DNA of 50,665 nucleotides from Acidiferrobacteraceae bacterium (GCA_037388825.1 JARRJV010000043.1:5994-56658), one strand, 5' to 3'; counted from the stretch's first letter, positions 8,636-18,861 are shown. Notes: a model not told the origin generated them from the letters alone. A program made the numbers and translations.

Positions 8636-9876
8636 TCCGTCCGCTGGAGCTCTTTATCGGGCTACGCTATCTGCGCGCCCGGCGGCGCAACCATTTCATT
8701 TCCTTTATTTCGGTCATGGCGGGCCTGGGGATTGTCCTCGGGGTTACCGCCCTGATCACGGTGCTGTCGGTCATGAATGGTTTCGGCCAGGAGCTTCGCG
8801 ACCGCATCCTTGGTGCCGTCTCCCATGTAACCGTACATGCCGCCCACGGACCGCTGCGGGATTGGCAGGCGGTTAATGAAAAGATTTCGCGGCTTCCCCA
8901 TGTGCGCGCGACCGCTCCCTATGTGGAAGGAGAGGGCATGATTTCCCTGGCCGGGAACAGCCAGCCAACGGTGGTGCGGGGCATCGACCCGCAACGGACG
9001 GAGCGGGTTTCGACGTTCCGCAACCACATGCGCGAGGGTTCACTGGATGACTTGCGGCCGGGCCGATTCGGCGTGGTGCTGGGTTCGGAGCTGGCCTGGC
9101 GCCTGGGTGCAGGCGTGGGTTCGCGGATTAATCTGCTGTCATCCCGCGTGCAGGTCACGCCGGCGGGTCTGCTCCCTCGTTCCAAGACCCTGACGGTTGT
9201 GGGCATCTTCCAGTTGGGAATCAGCGAATACGACGGCGGCCTGGCGCTGATGAATCTGGATGATGCCTCCCGCATCTTTTTCTCCCACGGTGTCACGGGG
9301 ATTCGGCTGGACCTGGATGACTTGTTCGCGGCCCCGGCTGTGAGTCGCGATATAGACCGGATCCTTGGCAAGAAATACCGTGCCATCGACTGGACCGAGC
9401 AACATGCGAGTTTCTTCCGGGCGCTGCGACTGGAGAAGATTGCCATGTTCGTAATCATGATGCTGGTGGTGGCGGTGGCGGCGTTCAATATCGTTTCCAT
9501 GCTGATCATGATGGTGACGGAAAAGGAGGGCGACATCGCCATACTCCGTACCCTTGGGCTCAGTCCGCGAAGTATCATGGGGATATTCATGATCAACGGC
9601 GGCATCCTCGGCATCGGAGGCACACTGGCCGGCGTCCTGGGCGGGGTCCTGTTGGCGGACAACATCCAGGCCGTGGTTCAGTTCTTCGAAGATCTCTTTG
9701 GCGCCCAACTCTTCAGCCAGGACATCTATTACTACACGGGTCTGGTGGGGGATATCCACTGGCCGGACGTGATCGTAATTGCCATCGCGTCGCTGGTGGT
9801 GACCGTCCTGGCGACCGTCTATCCCGCGCGGCGGGCATCCCTGGTACAGCCCTCGGAGGCCCTGCGGTACGAATGA
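8632..9876 (+). CDS. lolC: LolC-like lipoprotein-releasing ABC permease
   Basis: This 414-residue MacB/FtsX-type permease has TM1 near residues 23-48, a large periplasmic domain and three C-terminal TM helices (about 270-300, 315-345 and 375-400). With LolE and LolD it extracts outer-membrane lipoproteins from the inner membrane and hands them to LolA. I assign it as LolC, not LolE, because it has a TPAGLLPRSK segment where E. coli LolC has its LolA-binding hook (TPMGRIPSQR). The second permease, downstream, has a LolE-like segment there. It overlaps the capA-like gene by 4 bases and is followed 46 bases later by lolE. The two permeases share most N-terminal residues, as expected for an old tandem duplication. 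Confidence 0.9.
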   Translation: MIRPLELFIGLRYLRARRRNHFISFISVMAGLGIVLGVTALITVLSVMNGFGQELRDRILGAVSHVTVHAAHGPLRDWQAVNEKISRLPHVRATAPYVEGEGMISLAGNSQPTVVRGIDPQRTERVSTFRNHMREGSLDDLRPGRFGVVLGSELAWRLGAGVGSRINLLSSRVQVTPAGLLPRSKTLTVVGIFQLGISEYDGGLALMNLDDASRIFFSHGVTGIRLDLDDLFAAPAVSRDIDRILGKKYRAIDWTEQHASFFRALRLEKIAMFVIMMLVVAVAAFNIVSMLIMMVTEKEGDIAILRTLGLSPRSIMGIFMINGGILGIGGTLAGVLGGVLLADNIQAVVQFFEDLFGAQLFSQDIYYYTGLVGDIHWPDVIVIAIASLVVTVLATVYPARRASLVQPSEALRYE

Positions 9877-9922
9877 GCATGAGCGTTTCGTTAGCACAGT
9901 GGCTGTGGTTTGATATGCCGTC

Positions 9923-11164
9923 ATGATTCGCCCGCTGGAAGTCTTTATTGGTCTGCGCTACACCCGCGCCCGCAGACGCAGCCAGTTCATCTCGTTTATA
10001 TCGCTGATGTCCAGCTTGGGGATTGTCCTCGGCGTGGCGGCCCTGATCGTGGTTCTGTCCGTAATGAACGGTTTCGGCAAGGAACTGCGCGCGCGAATCG
10101 TGGGTGTTGTATCCCATATCACGATCACGGAGGAGCCGTTCGGATTGCGCAACTGGCGTGCCGTGGCGGATCGGATCGCACACAAACCTCATGTTGTTGC
10201 CAGTGCGCCGTATATCGACGGACGGGGACTGGTACTGCACGGGCAGACCGCAAAAGGCGTGTTCGTCCGTGGCATCGTCCCGCAGCGGGAGGAGCTGGTT
10301 TCGTCCATTGGAAAGCATATGCGCAGCGGAGCACTCGCCAGTTTGCAGCCCGATGCGCACAAGCTTGTGCTCGGTTTGGCCCTTGCGAAACAGCTGGATG
10401 TTCACACCGGGGATCATCTTGCGCTGATCGTTCCCGCCAATGGAAAGGGGGATGGCGCGCCGAGACTGCAGCGCTTCACCGTCAGCGGCATCTTTTCCCT
10501 CGGCATGTATGAATACGACAGTTCCCTCGTCCTGGTAAATCTTGCGGATGCCTCCAAACTGTTTGGCAAGCCTTCGTACGTCAGCGGTCTGCGTATCCGG
10601 GTCGACCGGCCCGATCTGGCACCGGCGATCAGCCGTGATCTGGGCGAAGAGCTGGGCGATACCGCGTATGCGCGCGACTGGACGCAGCGGCACAGGAACT
10701 TTTTCATCGCGCTTCAGGACCAGAAACGCATACTGTTCCTGGTTCTGACCTTGATCGTCGCGGTAGCGGCGTTCAATATTGTTTCGACAATGGTGATGCT
10801 GGTCACGGACAAGCGCGCCGATATCGCCATCCTCCGGACCCTGGGCATGAAGCCCACCGGGATCATGGCGGTTTTCGTGGTTCAGGGTTCTACCCTGGCG
10901 ACGGCCGGTACGGTGCTCGGGGTTCTGAGTGGTGTCGTCTTGGCCTGGAACGTTGAATCCATTGTCCACTGGATCGAGCGTACCTTTGGTTTTCATTTCC
11001 TCGCCGCGGATATCTATCCGATCACCGATCTGCCGGCCTCCATACACTGGCCGGATGTCTGGTCCATCGCGGGCATCAGTATCGCCCTGGGTGTGGTGGC
11101 GACGATCTATCCCGCATGGCGTGCGGCGAGGATACAACCGGCGGAGGCTCTGAGGTACGAATGA
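9923..11164 (+). CDS. lolE: LolE-like lipoprotein-releasing ABC permease
   Basis: The 413-residue product is the second permease of the lipoprotein-releasing complex and a paralogue of the gene just upstream. Both begin MIRPLE-FIGLRY-RARRR and share [20 protein letters not shown] in TM1. At the site of the LolC hook it has instead [16 protein letters not shown], similar in layout to E. coli LolE, so it is called LolE, the partner thought to take the lipoprotein from the membrane. Four TM helices are predicted as in LolC. Its stop overlaps the lolD start by 4 bases (ATGA at 11161). The order permease-permease-ATPase differs from the E. coli order lolC-lolD-lolE. Confidence 0.88.
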   Translation: MIRPLEVFIGLRYTRARRRSQFISFISLMSSLGIVLGVAALIVVLSVMNGFGKELRARIVGVVSHITITEEPFGLRNWRAVADRIAHKPHVVASAPYIDGRGLVLHGQTAKGVFVRGIVPQREELVSSIGKHMRSGALASLQPDAHKLVLGLALAKQLDVHTGDHLALIVPANGKGDGAPRLQRFTVSGIFSLGMYEYDSSLVLVNLADASKLFGKPSYVSGLRIRVDRPDLAPAISRDLGEELGDTAYARDWTQRHRNFFIALQDQKRILFLVLTLIVAVAAFNIVSTMVMLVTDKRADIAILRTLGMKPTGIMAVFVVQGSTLATAGTVLGVLSGVVLAWNVESIVHWIERTFGFHFLAADIYPITDLPASIHWPDVWSIAGISIALGVVATIYPAWRAARIQPAEALRYE

Positions 11165-11865
11165 GCGCGGAACTTGTACTGCAGGCGACAGGCTTGCGAA
11201 AGGTTTTTGAGGAAGGCCATTTGAGTGTCGAGGTGCTCAAGGGCGTCTATCTTCGTGTCGCGCGCGGCGAGCAGATCGCGATTGTCGGTGCCTCGGGCAG
11301 CGGCAAGAGTACATTGCTGCATCTTCTGGGTGGCCTGGATCGTCCGAGCGCCGGGCAGGTGGAACTGGATGGGCAGAATCTCGCAGAGCTGGGAGAGAGA
11401 GCGCGCGGCGAGCTGCGCAATCGTACCCTGGGGTTTATCTACCAGTTTCATCATTTGCTGCCGGAATTCACCGCCCTGGAGAATGTGGCCATGCCGTTGT
11501 GGATCGCGCGGGTCGATCCGGGGGAGGCCCTGCGGCGTGCCGGCGAGATGCTGGCGCGGGTGGGACTGGACGATCGTCTTCCGCACAAGCCGGCGGAACT
11601 CTCCGGGGGCGAGCGCCAGCGCGTGGCCGTCGCACGCGCAATGGTTACCCGGCCCCTTTGTATCCTGGCGGACGAGCCAACGGGGAACCTGGATCGACAA
11701 ACCGCCGAGGGCGTGTACGAGTTGATGCTGGAACTGAATCGGGAACTTGGTACCAGTTTCGTGGTGGTGACCCACGATACGGGCCTTGCATCGCAAATGG
11801 ATCGCATCCTGACCCTGAAAGACGGGGTACTACAGACGGAAGAGTCTCAGGAAGCCTCGTTCTGA
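11161..11865 (+). CDS. lolD: LolD ATPase of the lipoprotein-releasing system
   Basis: This 234-residue ABC ATPase powers LolC/LolE. The start is ATG 11161, overlapping the lolE stop; an upstream in-frame extension to 11116 would lie inside lolE and is not used. Walker A is GASGSGKST (about residues 42-50), the Q-loop follows in [16 protein letters not shown], the signature is [14 protein letters not shown], Walker B is [12 protein letters not shown], and the H-loop is VVTHD. The segment between Q-loop and signature ([18 protein letters not shown]) is typical of the LolD/MacB subgroup. Its last 19 bases overlap the end of the convergent DUF2062 gene. Confidence 0.95.
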   Translation: MSAELVLQATGLRKVFEEGHLSVEVLKGVYLRVARGEQIAIVGASGSGKSTLLHLLGGLDRPSAGQVELDGQNLAELGERARGELRNRTLGFIYQFHHLLPEFTALENVAMPLWIARVDPGEALRRAGEMLARVGLDDRLPHKPAELSGGERQRVAVARAMVTRPLCILADEPTGNLDRQTAEGVYELMLELNRELGTSFVVVTHDTGLASQMDRILTLKDGVLQTEESQEASF

Positions 11866-12383
11866 CGATTCCGGCGCAGCTCCTTCCGTCGTTGCCAGTT
11901 ACGCAGGACGTGCCATCGCCAGAACGATCGCATCGCTACATAACCCAGCAGGCTGGCAATCCCTCCGACAACCACGCAACCGAGAAGAAACGGCTGCCAG
12001 ATAGCCAGCAGACCGCTGGTCAACCAGTCCCATGACAGTTCAAAGTGGAACGGTTCGGGTGGAATGCGCAGGATCCAGGTACCCACCTTGTAACAGGAAT
12101 AGAACAAAGCCGGCATCGTAACTGGATTGCTCACCCAGACCAGGGCCACGGAGATCGGCAGGTTGGCACGAAAGACAATCGCCAACAGGGCCGCGGGGAT
12201 CATCTGGAACGGCATGGGTATGAAGGCCCAGAACAGGCCGATGGCAAAGGCGGTGGATACGGAATGGCGATTCAGGTGCCACAGGTTGGCGTCGTGGAGC
12301 AGGGTGCCGAAGATCCGCAAATGGCGATGATTGCGGATCATCTCCGGGTTCGGCATGTAGCGCTTGATCAGTCGACGTGGCAT
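11847..12383 (-). CDS. DUF2062 domain membrane protein
   Basis: The 178-residue product has a basic N-terminus ([12 protein letters not shown]) and the DUF2062 signature: [29 protein letters not shown], then [11 protein letters not shown]. At least two long hydrophobic stretches (about 45-80 and 128-152) indicate an inner-membrane protein, and the tail is strongly basic. The function of DUF2062 proteins is not established. In Pseudomonas-like genomes a DUF2062 gene also lies between the lol genes and comEC, so its place here is the conserved one. It converges on lolD with a 19-base overlap and is divergent from comEC, with 93 bases between their starts. Confidence 0.85.
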   Translation of the reverse strand: MPRRLIKRYMPNPEMIRNHRHLRIFGTLLHDANLWHLNRHSVSTAFAIGLFWAFIPMPFQMIPAALLAIVFRANLPISVALVWVSNPVTMPALFYSCYKVGTWILRIPPEPFHFELSWDWLTSGLLAIWQPFLLGCVVVGGIASLLGYVAMRSFWRWHVLRNWQRRKELRRNRQNEAS

Positions 12384-12476
12384 CAGAAAAGAGTCCGGTT
12401 TCTCGTTACCGTTCCCATGACCCGCGATGGCCGGGACCCAATTCCGCGGGTCGGCTGGAGCGCGCGCTAGTGTATA

Positions 12477-14843
12477 GTGTTGCCGTTCAAAGCACTAGCG
12501 CCGGCAAGGAGGCCGCCTATCGCTACCATCGCTCTCGCGTTCCTCGCGGGAATTCTTCTCGTTCAGGCCTGCGCCGGATTACCGTCGCCGCTATGGTCGC
12601 TGGCGCTGATCCCGTTGGCGGCAATGGTCTTCCATGATCGTCGCTTTCTACCCTTGTTGTTTGTTGTACTTGGGGTCGCCTGGGCCGGGTTTCGAGCCCA
12701 GATTGTATTGCAGGACGCGCTGGCGCCGGCGTTACAGGGGCGTACCCTCGAAATCTGCGGGACGGTTGCAGATATTCCCCGTCCGCTGGCGTACGGGAGT
12801 CGGTTTGATTTCCGTGCGGACAGCGCTCGAATCGGGCATACGCCGGTCGCGGTGCCTGAGCACATTCGCCTAACCGCCCCTCGGCGACTGCATATTGCCC
12901 CCGGTGAAGTCTGGCGCTTTCGTGCCCGACTCAAGCGGCCCCACGGCTATGAAAATCCGGGGGGCTTCGACTACGAAGCGTATCTGTTCCAGCACCGAAT
13001 TCGGGCCGTGGGTTATGTGTTGGACGGCGGACGGATTCATGAGGCGGGGCGGGGGGAGGGGATTGGAAGACTGCGACAGTCCCTGGCCTTGCGCATGACC
13101 CGTCTCGCCCAACATCCCGACGACGGCGCGGTCCTGGCTGCCCTGGTCACAGGTGATCGCGGCCGAATTTCCCGCCGGCAGTGGGATCTGTTTCGCGCGA
13201 CGGGTACCAGTCACCTCATGGCCATCTCCGGCTTGCATGTCGGAATGGTGGCGGGTCTGGTCTATTTCCTCGTCGCCTTGTTGTGGCGTCGGTTTGCCCT
13301 GGAGCCAAGCCTGTGGCCGGCGGCACGGGCGGCGGCGCTACCGGCGCTGTTCGCCGCATTCCTCTACGGGCTCCTGTCCGGTTTGTCCCTGCCCACACAG
13401 CGCGCCCTGGTGATGCTTGCGATTGCCCTCGGCGGCCAGGCAATGGCGGTGCGATTTCGCCCGAGCGTGGTTTTGGGTGCTGCCTTGCTCGCGGTATTGT
13501 TTTGGGACCCGATGTCGGTGCTGGCCCCCGGTTTCTGGCTGTCCTTTGTCGCGGTGGGCGCAATCTTCCTGATGTTGCAGGCGCAGGTGCAATCCCGCGG
13601 CTCGGTCCTTGCGCTCGTTCGGACACAGTGGGTTCTCGCGCTTGCCCTGGCCCCGCTCACCCTGCTGTGGTTTCAGCAGATCTCGCTCACGGCACCGGTG
13701 GCAAATCTGGTGGCAGTGCCCTTGTTTGCACTGGTCGTGGTGCCGGGCGCTCTGTTGGCCGCAGCTGTGGAAGTGTTCCTGTCCCATGCCCTGGCAACAC
13801 ACATGGTCTTTGTGTTGTCGATTTGTCTGGACGCATTGTGGAGCTTGCTGCAGTGGTTGGCGCGGATGCCGGTATGGACTCACGGTGGCCCCGGCCCCTG
13901 GGCACTGGCCGGCGCATTCGTCGGCGTATGTCTTCTCCTCTTTCCCCGTCCCCTGCCAGGCCGGTGGTTGGCAATCCCGTGGCTGCTCCCTGTTTTCCTT
14001 TGGGCTCCGCCCGGTCCGGGGTGGGGCGAGATGGACGCCTGCCTGCTGGACGTTGGCCAGGGTCTCGGCGCTGTGATACGAACCCGACACCACGTGCTGG
14101 TCTTTGATACCGGACCGCGCTATGCCTCGGGGTTTGATACTGGCAGGGCCGTCCTCGTCCCCTATCTTCGATCCCTGGGGGCGTCGCGCGTGGACCGCTT
14201 GGTGATTAGTCACGGCGACAATGACCATATTGGAGGCGCTCACTCCTTGCTCAGCCTGCTGCACGTAGATGACGTACTCAGCAGCGTGCCGCAGCGCCTG
14301 CCGCACGCACGATCCTGCAGCGCGGGCCAGAAATGGCAATGGGACGGGGTGCGATTTCGGATTCTGTCGCCACCATCGGTAAACCCGATGTCCCACAACA
14401 ACCGGTCCTGCGTCCTGCAGGTGAAGGGACCCTATGGTTCATTGCTGTTGCCGGCCGATATTGAAAAGGACAGGGAAGAGGAGCTGGTGAGCAGACTCGG
14501 CGCAGGCCTGAAATCCGATGTGCTGGTTGCTGCCCACCACGGGAGCCGGACTTCGTCCACGTCGGATTTCCTCGATGCGGTGAGGCCGGAACTCGTTCTG
14601 TTCCCGGCCGGATACCTGAATCGGTATCACCATCCCCATCCGTCGGTGGTCACACACCTGCGAGCGCGGGGCATTCGGCTCATGGGAACCGCCGTCAGCG
14701 GTGCCATCTCCATTCAGTTCCGGGCCGACGGTCGGCATGTCACGCAATTTCGCCGGGATCGGGCCCGATACTGGTTCGATCGGCCCGCCTTTGCGCAACC
14801 CCGGAGGTCTGCTACATTAGCACCCGACCTGAAACCGCGCTGA
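12477..14843 (+). CDS. comEC: ComEC/Rec2-type DNA uptake channel protein
   Basis: The 788-residue product has the ComEC layout. An N-terminal DUF4131 region with TM helices covers about 15-170. The Competence domain (about 200-480) includes GDRGRISRRQWDLFRATGTSHLMAISGLH (starting near residue 225). A C-terminal metallo-beta-lactamase-like domain shows LLDVGQGLGAVI, SHGDNDHIGG and VAAHHGSRTSS. It is the inner-membrane channel that takes single-stranded DNA into the cytoplasm in transformable bacteria, with the C-terminal domain proposed to degrade one strand. The start is uncertain: GTG 12477 is the longest option, TTG 12480 is next, and no ATG is available before the first conserved helix. 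The motifs are intact, so natural transformation is possible if the pilus and ComEA-like genes exist elsewhere. Confidence 0.93.
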   Translation: MLPFKALAPARRPPIATIALAFLAGILLVQACAGLPSPLWSLALIPLAAMVFHDRRFLPLLFVVLGVAWAGFRAQIVLQDALAPALQGRTLEICGTVADIPRPLAYGSRFDFRADSARIGHTPVAVPEHIRLTAPRRLHIAPGEVWRFRARLKRPHGYENPGGFDYEAYLFQHRIRAVGYVLDGGRIHEAGRGEGIGRLRQSLALRMTRLAQHPDDGAVLAALVTGDRGRISRRQWDLFRATGTSHLMAISGLHVGMVAGLVYFLVALLWRRFALEPSLWPAARAAALPALFAAFLYGLLSGLSLPTQRALVMLAIALGGQAMAVRFRPSVVLGAALLAVLFWDPMSVLAPGFWLSFVAVGAIFLMLQAQVQSRGSVLALVRTQWVLALALAPLTLLWFQQISLTAPVANLVAVPLFALVVVPGALLAAAVEVFLSHALATHMVFVLSICLDALWSLLQWLARMPVWTHGGPGPWALAGAFVGVCLLLFPRPLPGRWLAIPWLLPVFLWAPPGPGWGEMDACLLDVGQGLGAVIRTRHHVLVFDTGPRYASGFDTGRAVLVPYLRSLGASRVDRLVISHGDNDHIGGAHSLLSLLHVDDVLSSVPQRLPHARSCSAGQKWQWDGVRFRILSPPSVNPMSHNNRSCVLQVKGPYGSLLLPADIEKDREEELVSRLGAGLKSDVLVAAHHGSRTSSTSDFLDAVRPELVLFPAGYLNRYHHPHPSVVTHLRARGIRLMGTAVSGAISIQFRADGRHVTQFRRDRARYWFDRPAFAQPRRSATLAPDLKPR

Positions 14844-14852
14844 CAGGATTCC

Positions 14853-15467
14853 ATGTTTGAGTTGATCAAGACCGGCGGCTGGGTGATGTGGCCCATCATC
14901 GCTTGCTCCATCGCCGCCGCTGCCATCATTGGCGAGCGTTTGTGGTCCCTGCAGAGAAAGTATGTAACCCCGGCAACCCTGATGCCCCAGGTTGAGCAGT
15001 GGGTAACCAATCACGAGCTCGACGACGCGCGAATCGAGCTGTTGCGCAAGACCTCACCGCTGGGCCGCGTTCTGGCCGCCGGGCTGGTCAATCGGTCCCA
15101 CAACCGCGAAATCATCAAGGAAGCGATCGAGGACGCGGGTCGCCATGTGGTTCCGGAACTGGAGCGCTTTCTCAACGCGCTCGGCACCATCGCTTCTATT
15201 AGTCCTTTTCTGGGCCTGTTCGGGACAGTGATCGGCATGATTGAAATGTTTGCCGGGATCAGCACCCAGGGAATCGGTGATCCCGCCGTGGTGGCTGGAG
15301 GCATTGCCCAGGCCCTGATCACGACCGCGGCGGGACTGGCCGTGGCCATTCCCAGCGTCATGTTCTATCGCTACTTTCGTGCGCGCGTGAACGAGTTGCT
15401 GGTGGAAATGGAACAGGAGGCGATCAAGCTCACCGAGATTCTCCAGGGCCAGCGTGAGCACGACTGA
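14853..15467 (+). CDS. exbB: MotA/TolQ/ExbB proton channel protein (ExbB-like)
   Basis: The 204-residue product has three TM helices: residues 8-28, then a pair near 110-135 and 150-175 with the typical FLGLFGTVIGMIEMFAGIS and GIAQALITTAAGLAVAIPSVMFY signatures. It forms the pentameric proton channel that, with ExbD, drives TonB or an analogous energy transducer. It starts 9 bases after comEC and is followed 21 bases later by an ExbD-like gene. No tonB is present. In Pseudomonas-like genomes an exbB-exbD pair sits at the same place before lpxK or msbA, which hints at an envelope role other than iron uptake. Confidence 0.9.
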   Translation: MFELIKTGGWVMWPIIACSIAAAAIIGERLWSLQRKYVTPATLMPQVEQWVTNHELDDARIELLRKTSPLGRVLAAGLVNRSHNREIIKEAIEDAGRHVVPELERFLNALGTIASISPFLGLFGTVIGMIEMFAGISTQGIGDPAVVAGGIAQALITTAAGLAVAIPSVMFYRYFRARVNELLVEMEQEAIKLTEILQGQREHD

Positions 15468-15488
15468 AGATTTCGCGGATACCAGATC

Positions 15489-15914
15489 ATGAAATTTCGT
15501 GTAAATCGAAGCGAAGAGCCAGAGTTGAATCTGGTTCCACTCATCGACGTATTGTTGATGACCCTGATCTTCCTTGTCGTGACCACAAGTTTCTCCAAGG
15601 AGACCCAGCTTCGAATCCGTTTGCCGGAGGCATCGGCAACAGCCAAGATCAATGACAATTCAGTGCGTGTGCTCATCGACGCGCAAGGTCACTTCTACAT
15701 CGGCGACCAACAACTAGCCAGCTCCTCGGTAGAGGCATTGCGCGCCGCCATCGCCCGCGCCGCGGGCAACATCAAGGATCCCGTCATCGTCATCCACGCC
15801 GACGGCAGAACACCCCACGAAGCCGTTGTTCATGTCATGGATGCGGCAAGGCGACTGGGGTATACACGGATCACCTTCGCCACCCAGAAGCCGGCCTCCG
15901 ACGCGTCCCCGTGA
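15489..15914 (+). CDS. exbD: ExbD/TolR family protein
   Basis: The 141-residue product has one N-terminal TM helix (about residues 17-37) with the conserved NLVPLIDVLLMTLIFLVVTT segment, in which the aspartate carries protons. A small periplasmic ExbD/TolR domain follows and ends in HVMDAARRLGYTRITFATQ, a typical C-terminal motif. It works with the ExbB-like protein as stator. The stop TGA overlaps the GTG start of msbA (GTGA at 15911-15914), so translation of msbA is probably coupled to it. Confidence 0.9.
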   Translation: MKFRVNRSEEPELNLVPLIDVLLMTLIFLVVTTSFSKETQLRIRLPEASATAKINDNSVRVLIDAQGHFYIGDQQLASSSVEALRAAIARAAGNIKDPVIVIHADGRTPHEAVVHVMDAARRLGYTRITFATQKPASDASP

Positions 15915-17668
15915 GCCAGCGAAAACCCCTAGCCAGCGGTTTTTCCCTGTACTGGCGGCTCCTGCGTTATACCCGGGACTACAAGCTTGTACTGCTGCTA
16001 AGCGTCCTTGCCCTGGCGCTCTCGTCCGGGGGCGACGTGGGCCTGAGCGCCCTGGTGCGGCCCCTTTTCGACGAAGGCTTTATCGGCAAGAAACCGGAGG
16101 CAATTTTGTGGGTGCCGGTCGCGCTCGTTGCCGTGGTCGCGCTCCGGGGTATTGCTACATTCCTTGGTACGTACGGAATGAACTGGGTAGGGCGAAAGAT
16201 CGTTTATCGTATCCGCAATGAATTGTTCGATCGCATGGTCTATCTGCCTACGCGATTCTTTGTCACCCATCCAGGCTCGACGCTGATCAGCAAACTGATC
16301 TATGACGTCCAACAGATCCAGAACGCCGCCACAAGCGCCCTGTTCGTCCTGATACAGAACAGTCTGAAGGTGATCGGGCTGCTGGGATGGATGGTTTATC
16401 TCGACTGGAAGCTCACTCTATTGTTTGCCGTTCTTGCGCCGGTGTTGGCCTTTCTCGTACGAGCCATGGGTACGCGTATGCGCAAGATCAGTCACCGCAT
16501 ACAAAACTCCATGGGGGAAATCTCCCGCGTTGCCGGGGAGGCCGTGGACGGCGAACGCGTAGTAAAGGCATTCAACGCGCAGGAAGCGGAGAAGCACAAG
16601 TTCGAACGGGCCAACAACCACAATCGCCAGCAAGCCATGAAGATGGTTCTGATCAACGCGGGCGGCACCCCGCTGCTCGAGATAGTAGGCGCCGTGGTCA
16701 TGGCCGTGGTGCTGCGACTGATTCTGGACGAGGTTGCATCGGCGCAATACACCACCGGCGCGGCAGCGTCTTATTTCACCGCCATGATGTTGATCATGCA
16801 GCCGGCGCGGACGCTTTCGAATGTGAACCAGACACTGCAGAAGGGGATCGCGGCTTCACACAGCGCCTTTTCCGTATTGGACGAGATTCGGGAGGAAGAC
16901 AAGGGGGGCGACGATTCGACACCCATCACTGGCAGGATCGAATATCGCAACGTGGGTTTCCGCTATCCGGGAAGCGATATGGCGGCCATCGAGGACGTAT
17001 CGTTCTCGACAGGCCCGGGCGAACTGGTGGCCCTGGTCGGCGCGTCGGGCAGCGGCAAGACCACGCTTGCAACCCTGCTGGCCCGTTATTACACGCTCGA
17101 CACCGGATCCATTCTGATCGACGGAGTTGCCATCCAGGACTATCGCCTTTCCTATCTGAGGCGGCATTTGGCCCTGGTGAGCCAGGACATCTTCCTGTTC
17201 GATGACAGCATCCGCGGGAATATCGCCTATGGTGAGCCCGGCGAGATCGACCACGAGCGGCTGATGGATGCCGCCCGCAGCGCCCATGTTCTGGAGTTCG
17301 CGGAACGCCTGCCAGAGGGGCTGGATACCCGGGTGGGGGAGAAGGGCATGCTCCTGTCGGGCGGACAGCGCCAGCGGGTGGCTATCGCCCGGGCGATGTA
17401 CAAGAACGCCCCGATTTTGATACTGGACGAGGCGACCTCTGCGCTTGATCCGGAAACAGAGCGAAAGGTGCAAGACGCGCTGAATGTACTGACCGCCCAC
17501 CGCACAACGCTGGTGATTGCCCACCGCCTTTCCACGATTGAGCGGGCCGATCGAATCATCGTGATGGACCAGGGCAGGGTGGCAGAGACCGGGTCCCACG
17601 CCGAACTGCTCGAATCGGGCGGCATCTACGCCGGTTTCTACCGTACGCAACTGCAACCCACGGACTAG
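15911..17668 (+). CDS. msbA: MsbA lipid A-core flippase (ABC exporter)
   Basis: The 585-residue half-transporter has six TM helices in the first 320 residues and a C-terminal ATPase. It flips lipid A-core across the inner membrane as a homodimer. Visible motifs are Walker A GASGSGKTT, Q-loop in LALVSQDIFLFDDSIRGNI, signature LSGGQRQRVAIARA, Walker B LILDEATSALD and H-loop AHRLST. The TM part contains RPLFDEGFI, typical of MsbA. The GTG start at 15911 overlaps exbD by 4 bases, and lpxK follows after 9 bases. Position next to lpxK supports MsbA over a general multidrug exporter. Confidence 0.95.
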   Translation: MSQRKPLASGFSLYWRLLRYTRDYKLVLLLSVLALALSSGGDVGLSALVRPLFDEGFIGKKPEAILWVPVALVAVVALRGIATFLGTYGMNWVGRKIVYRIRNELFDRMVYLPTRFFVTHPGSTLISKLIYDVQQIQNAATSALFVLIQNSLKVIGLLGWMVYLDWKLTLLFAVLAPVLAFLVRAMGTRMRKISHRIQNSMGEISRVAGEAVDGERVVKAFNAQEAEKHKFERANNHNRQQAMKMVLINAGGTPLLEIVGAVVMAVVLRLILDEVASAQYTTGAAASYFTAMMLIMQPARTLSNVNQTLQKGIAASHSAFSVLDEIREEDKGGDDSTPITGRIEYRNVGFRYPGSDMAAIEDVSFSTGPGELVALVGASGSGKTTLATLLARYYTLDTGSILIDGVAIQDYRLSYLRRHLALVSQDIFLFDDSIRGNIAYGEPGEIDHERLMDAARSAHVLEFAERLPEGLDTRVGEKGMLLSGGQRQRVAIARAMYKNAPILILDEATSALDPETERKVQDALNVLTAHRTTLVIAHRLSTIERADRIIVMDQGRVAETGSHAELLESGGIYAGFYRTQLQPTD

Positions 17669-17677
17669 GCCGGCCTC

Positions 17678-18661
17678 ATGTCACCGCTCGAGCGAAGCTG
17701 GTACCGCTTCAGTTGGCTGACCGTCTTGTTGCTGCCCCTGGCCGCTTTGTACTGTGTGGTCACTGGCTTGCGGCGCGCCCTCTATCGCCTGGGAATTCTG
17801 GCCACGGTCCGACTGGAGGTACCGGTTCTGGTTGTGGGCAATCTTACAGTCGGTGGCACGGGCAAGACGCCATTGGTCATCTTCCTGGCGTGCGCCTTGC
17901 GTGACAGGGGTTATCATCCCGGTATTGTCTCCCGGGGTTATGGCGGAAAGTCGGATTCCTGGCCCCGCGAAGTGCACCCGGACAGTGATCCGGCCCTGGT
18001 TGGTGATGAGCCGGTGCTGCTTGCAAGACACTGCGAGTGTCCGGTGTGGGTGGGTCCGGACCGCGTGGCCGCCGCCCGGCAATTGCTACGCGCCCACGAC
18101 TGCGATGTTTTGCTGAGCGATGATGGGCTTCAACATCTGCGGCTCGGGCGGGACTTCGAAATTGTCGTGATTGACGGGGAGCGTCGTTTTGGCAATGGGC
18201 TCTGTCTGCCGGCGGGACCCATGCGCGACCCCATGGGCCGCCTGCGGGATATCGACCTCGTGGTGGTGAATGGGAAGGCAAAATACCCCGGTGAGCTGGA
18301 AATGAAGTTGCATGCGCAGGAGTTGATGCCGGTGCGCAACGGGAGCGCGATTTCCTTTGATGCATTTCGGGGAAAAAGCGTTCATGCCCTGGCGGGCATC
18401 GGCAATCCCGGACGGTTCTTCCGGCAACTGGAGGCCCTGGGAATGAAACCTGTGCCCCATGCCTTTCCGGACCACCACCGATTTTGTGCGGCGGACCTGG
18501 AATTTGCCAACGATCTGGACATCATCATGACGGAGAAGGATGCGGTAAAATGCCGCGAAATCGCCAGCGACAAATGTTGGTATCTTGCAGTCCGCGCGGA
18601 AGTTGATCCCGACGTGTTGCGCCAGATGGAAAATACATTGAATAGGAGGAATCGTGGATAG
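17678..18661 (+). CDS. lpxK: Tetraacyldisaccharide 4'-kinase
   Basis: The 327-residue product is LpxK, the inner-membrane associated kinase that adds the 4'-phosphate to the lipid A disaccharide (sixth step of the Raetz pathway). It has an N-terminal hydrophobic segment (about 12-30), the unusual P-loop [42 protein letters not shown] and the C-terminal FPDHHRF and MTEKDAVKC segments. The start ATG 17678 lies 9 bases after msbA. The end overlaps the next small gene by 8 bases, and the ribosome binding site of that gene (AGGAGG, 18644-18649) is inside lpxK. Confidence 0.95.
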   Translation: MSPLERSWYRFSWLTVLLLPLAALYCVVTGLRRALYRLGILATVRLEVPVLVVGNLTVGGTGKTPLVIFLACALRDRGYHPGIVSRGYGGKSDSWPREVHPDSDPALVGDEPVLLARHCECPVWVGPDRVAAARQLLRAHDCDVLLSDDGLQHLRLGRDFEIVVIDGERRFGNGLCLPAGPMRDPMGRLRDIDLVVVNGKAKYPGELEMKLHAQELMPVRNGSAISFDAFRGKSVHALAGIGNPGRFFRQLEALGMKPVPHAFPDHHRFCAADLEFANDLDIIMTEKDAVKCREIASDKCWYLAVRAEVDPDVLRQMENTLNRRNRG

Positions 18662-18833
18662 AAAACTTCTGGACATCCTTGTCTGTCCGGTGTGCAAGGG
18701 TCCCCTGCGCTTCGACAAGGCCCGCAGCGAACTCCTGTGCCGTATCGATCACCTTGCCTTCCCGGTGCGCAATGGAATTCCGGTGATGCTCGAAGACGAA
18801 GCCCGGCCCACCGAAGAGCCCGAACAACGATAG
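18654..18833 (+). CDS. Trm112/YcaR-like small zinc-binding protein
   Basis: A 59-residue product starts at GTG 18654 behind AGGAGG at 18644-18649 and ends at TAG 18831-18833. It reads [14 protein letters not shown] at the N-terminus, then ELLC, then [12 protein letters not shown], which is the signature of the Trm112p/YcaR family. The CPVC pair and the later cysteine could bind zinc, though the fourth ligand is not obvious, as in many bacterial members. In E. coli ycaR also lies between lpxK and kdsB, so the place is conserved. Its precise role is unknown; eukaryotic Trm112 activates methyltransferases. Confidence 0.9.
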   Translation: MDRKLLDILVCPVCKGPLRFDKARSELLCRIDHLAFPVRNGIPVMLEDEARPTEEPEQR

Positions 18834-18861
18834 CCCGATTCATTTTCGATTTTGTAAGCCT

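Noticed and set aside
9713-11137. A 474-codon minus-strand frame under lolE
   Set aside because: Shadow of lolE; its composition is rich in Q, R, D and G without motifs.
15911-17668. MsbA as part of a bacteriocin or peptide exporter with ExbB and ExbD
   Set aside because: Adjacent lpxK and kdsB and MsbA-type motifs make lipid A export the better explanation.
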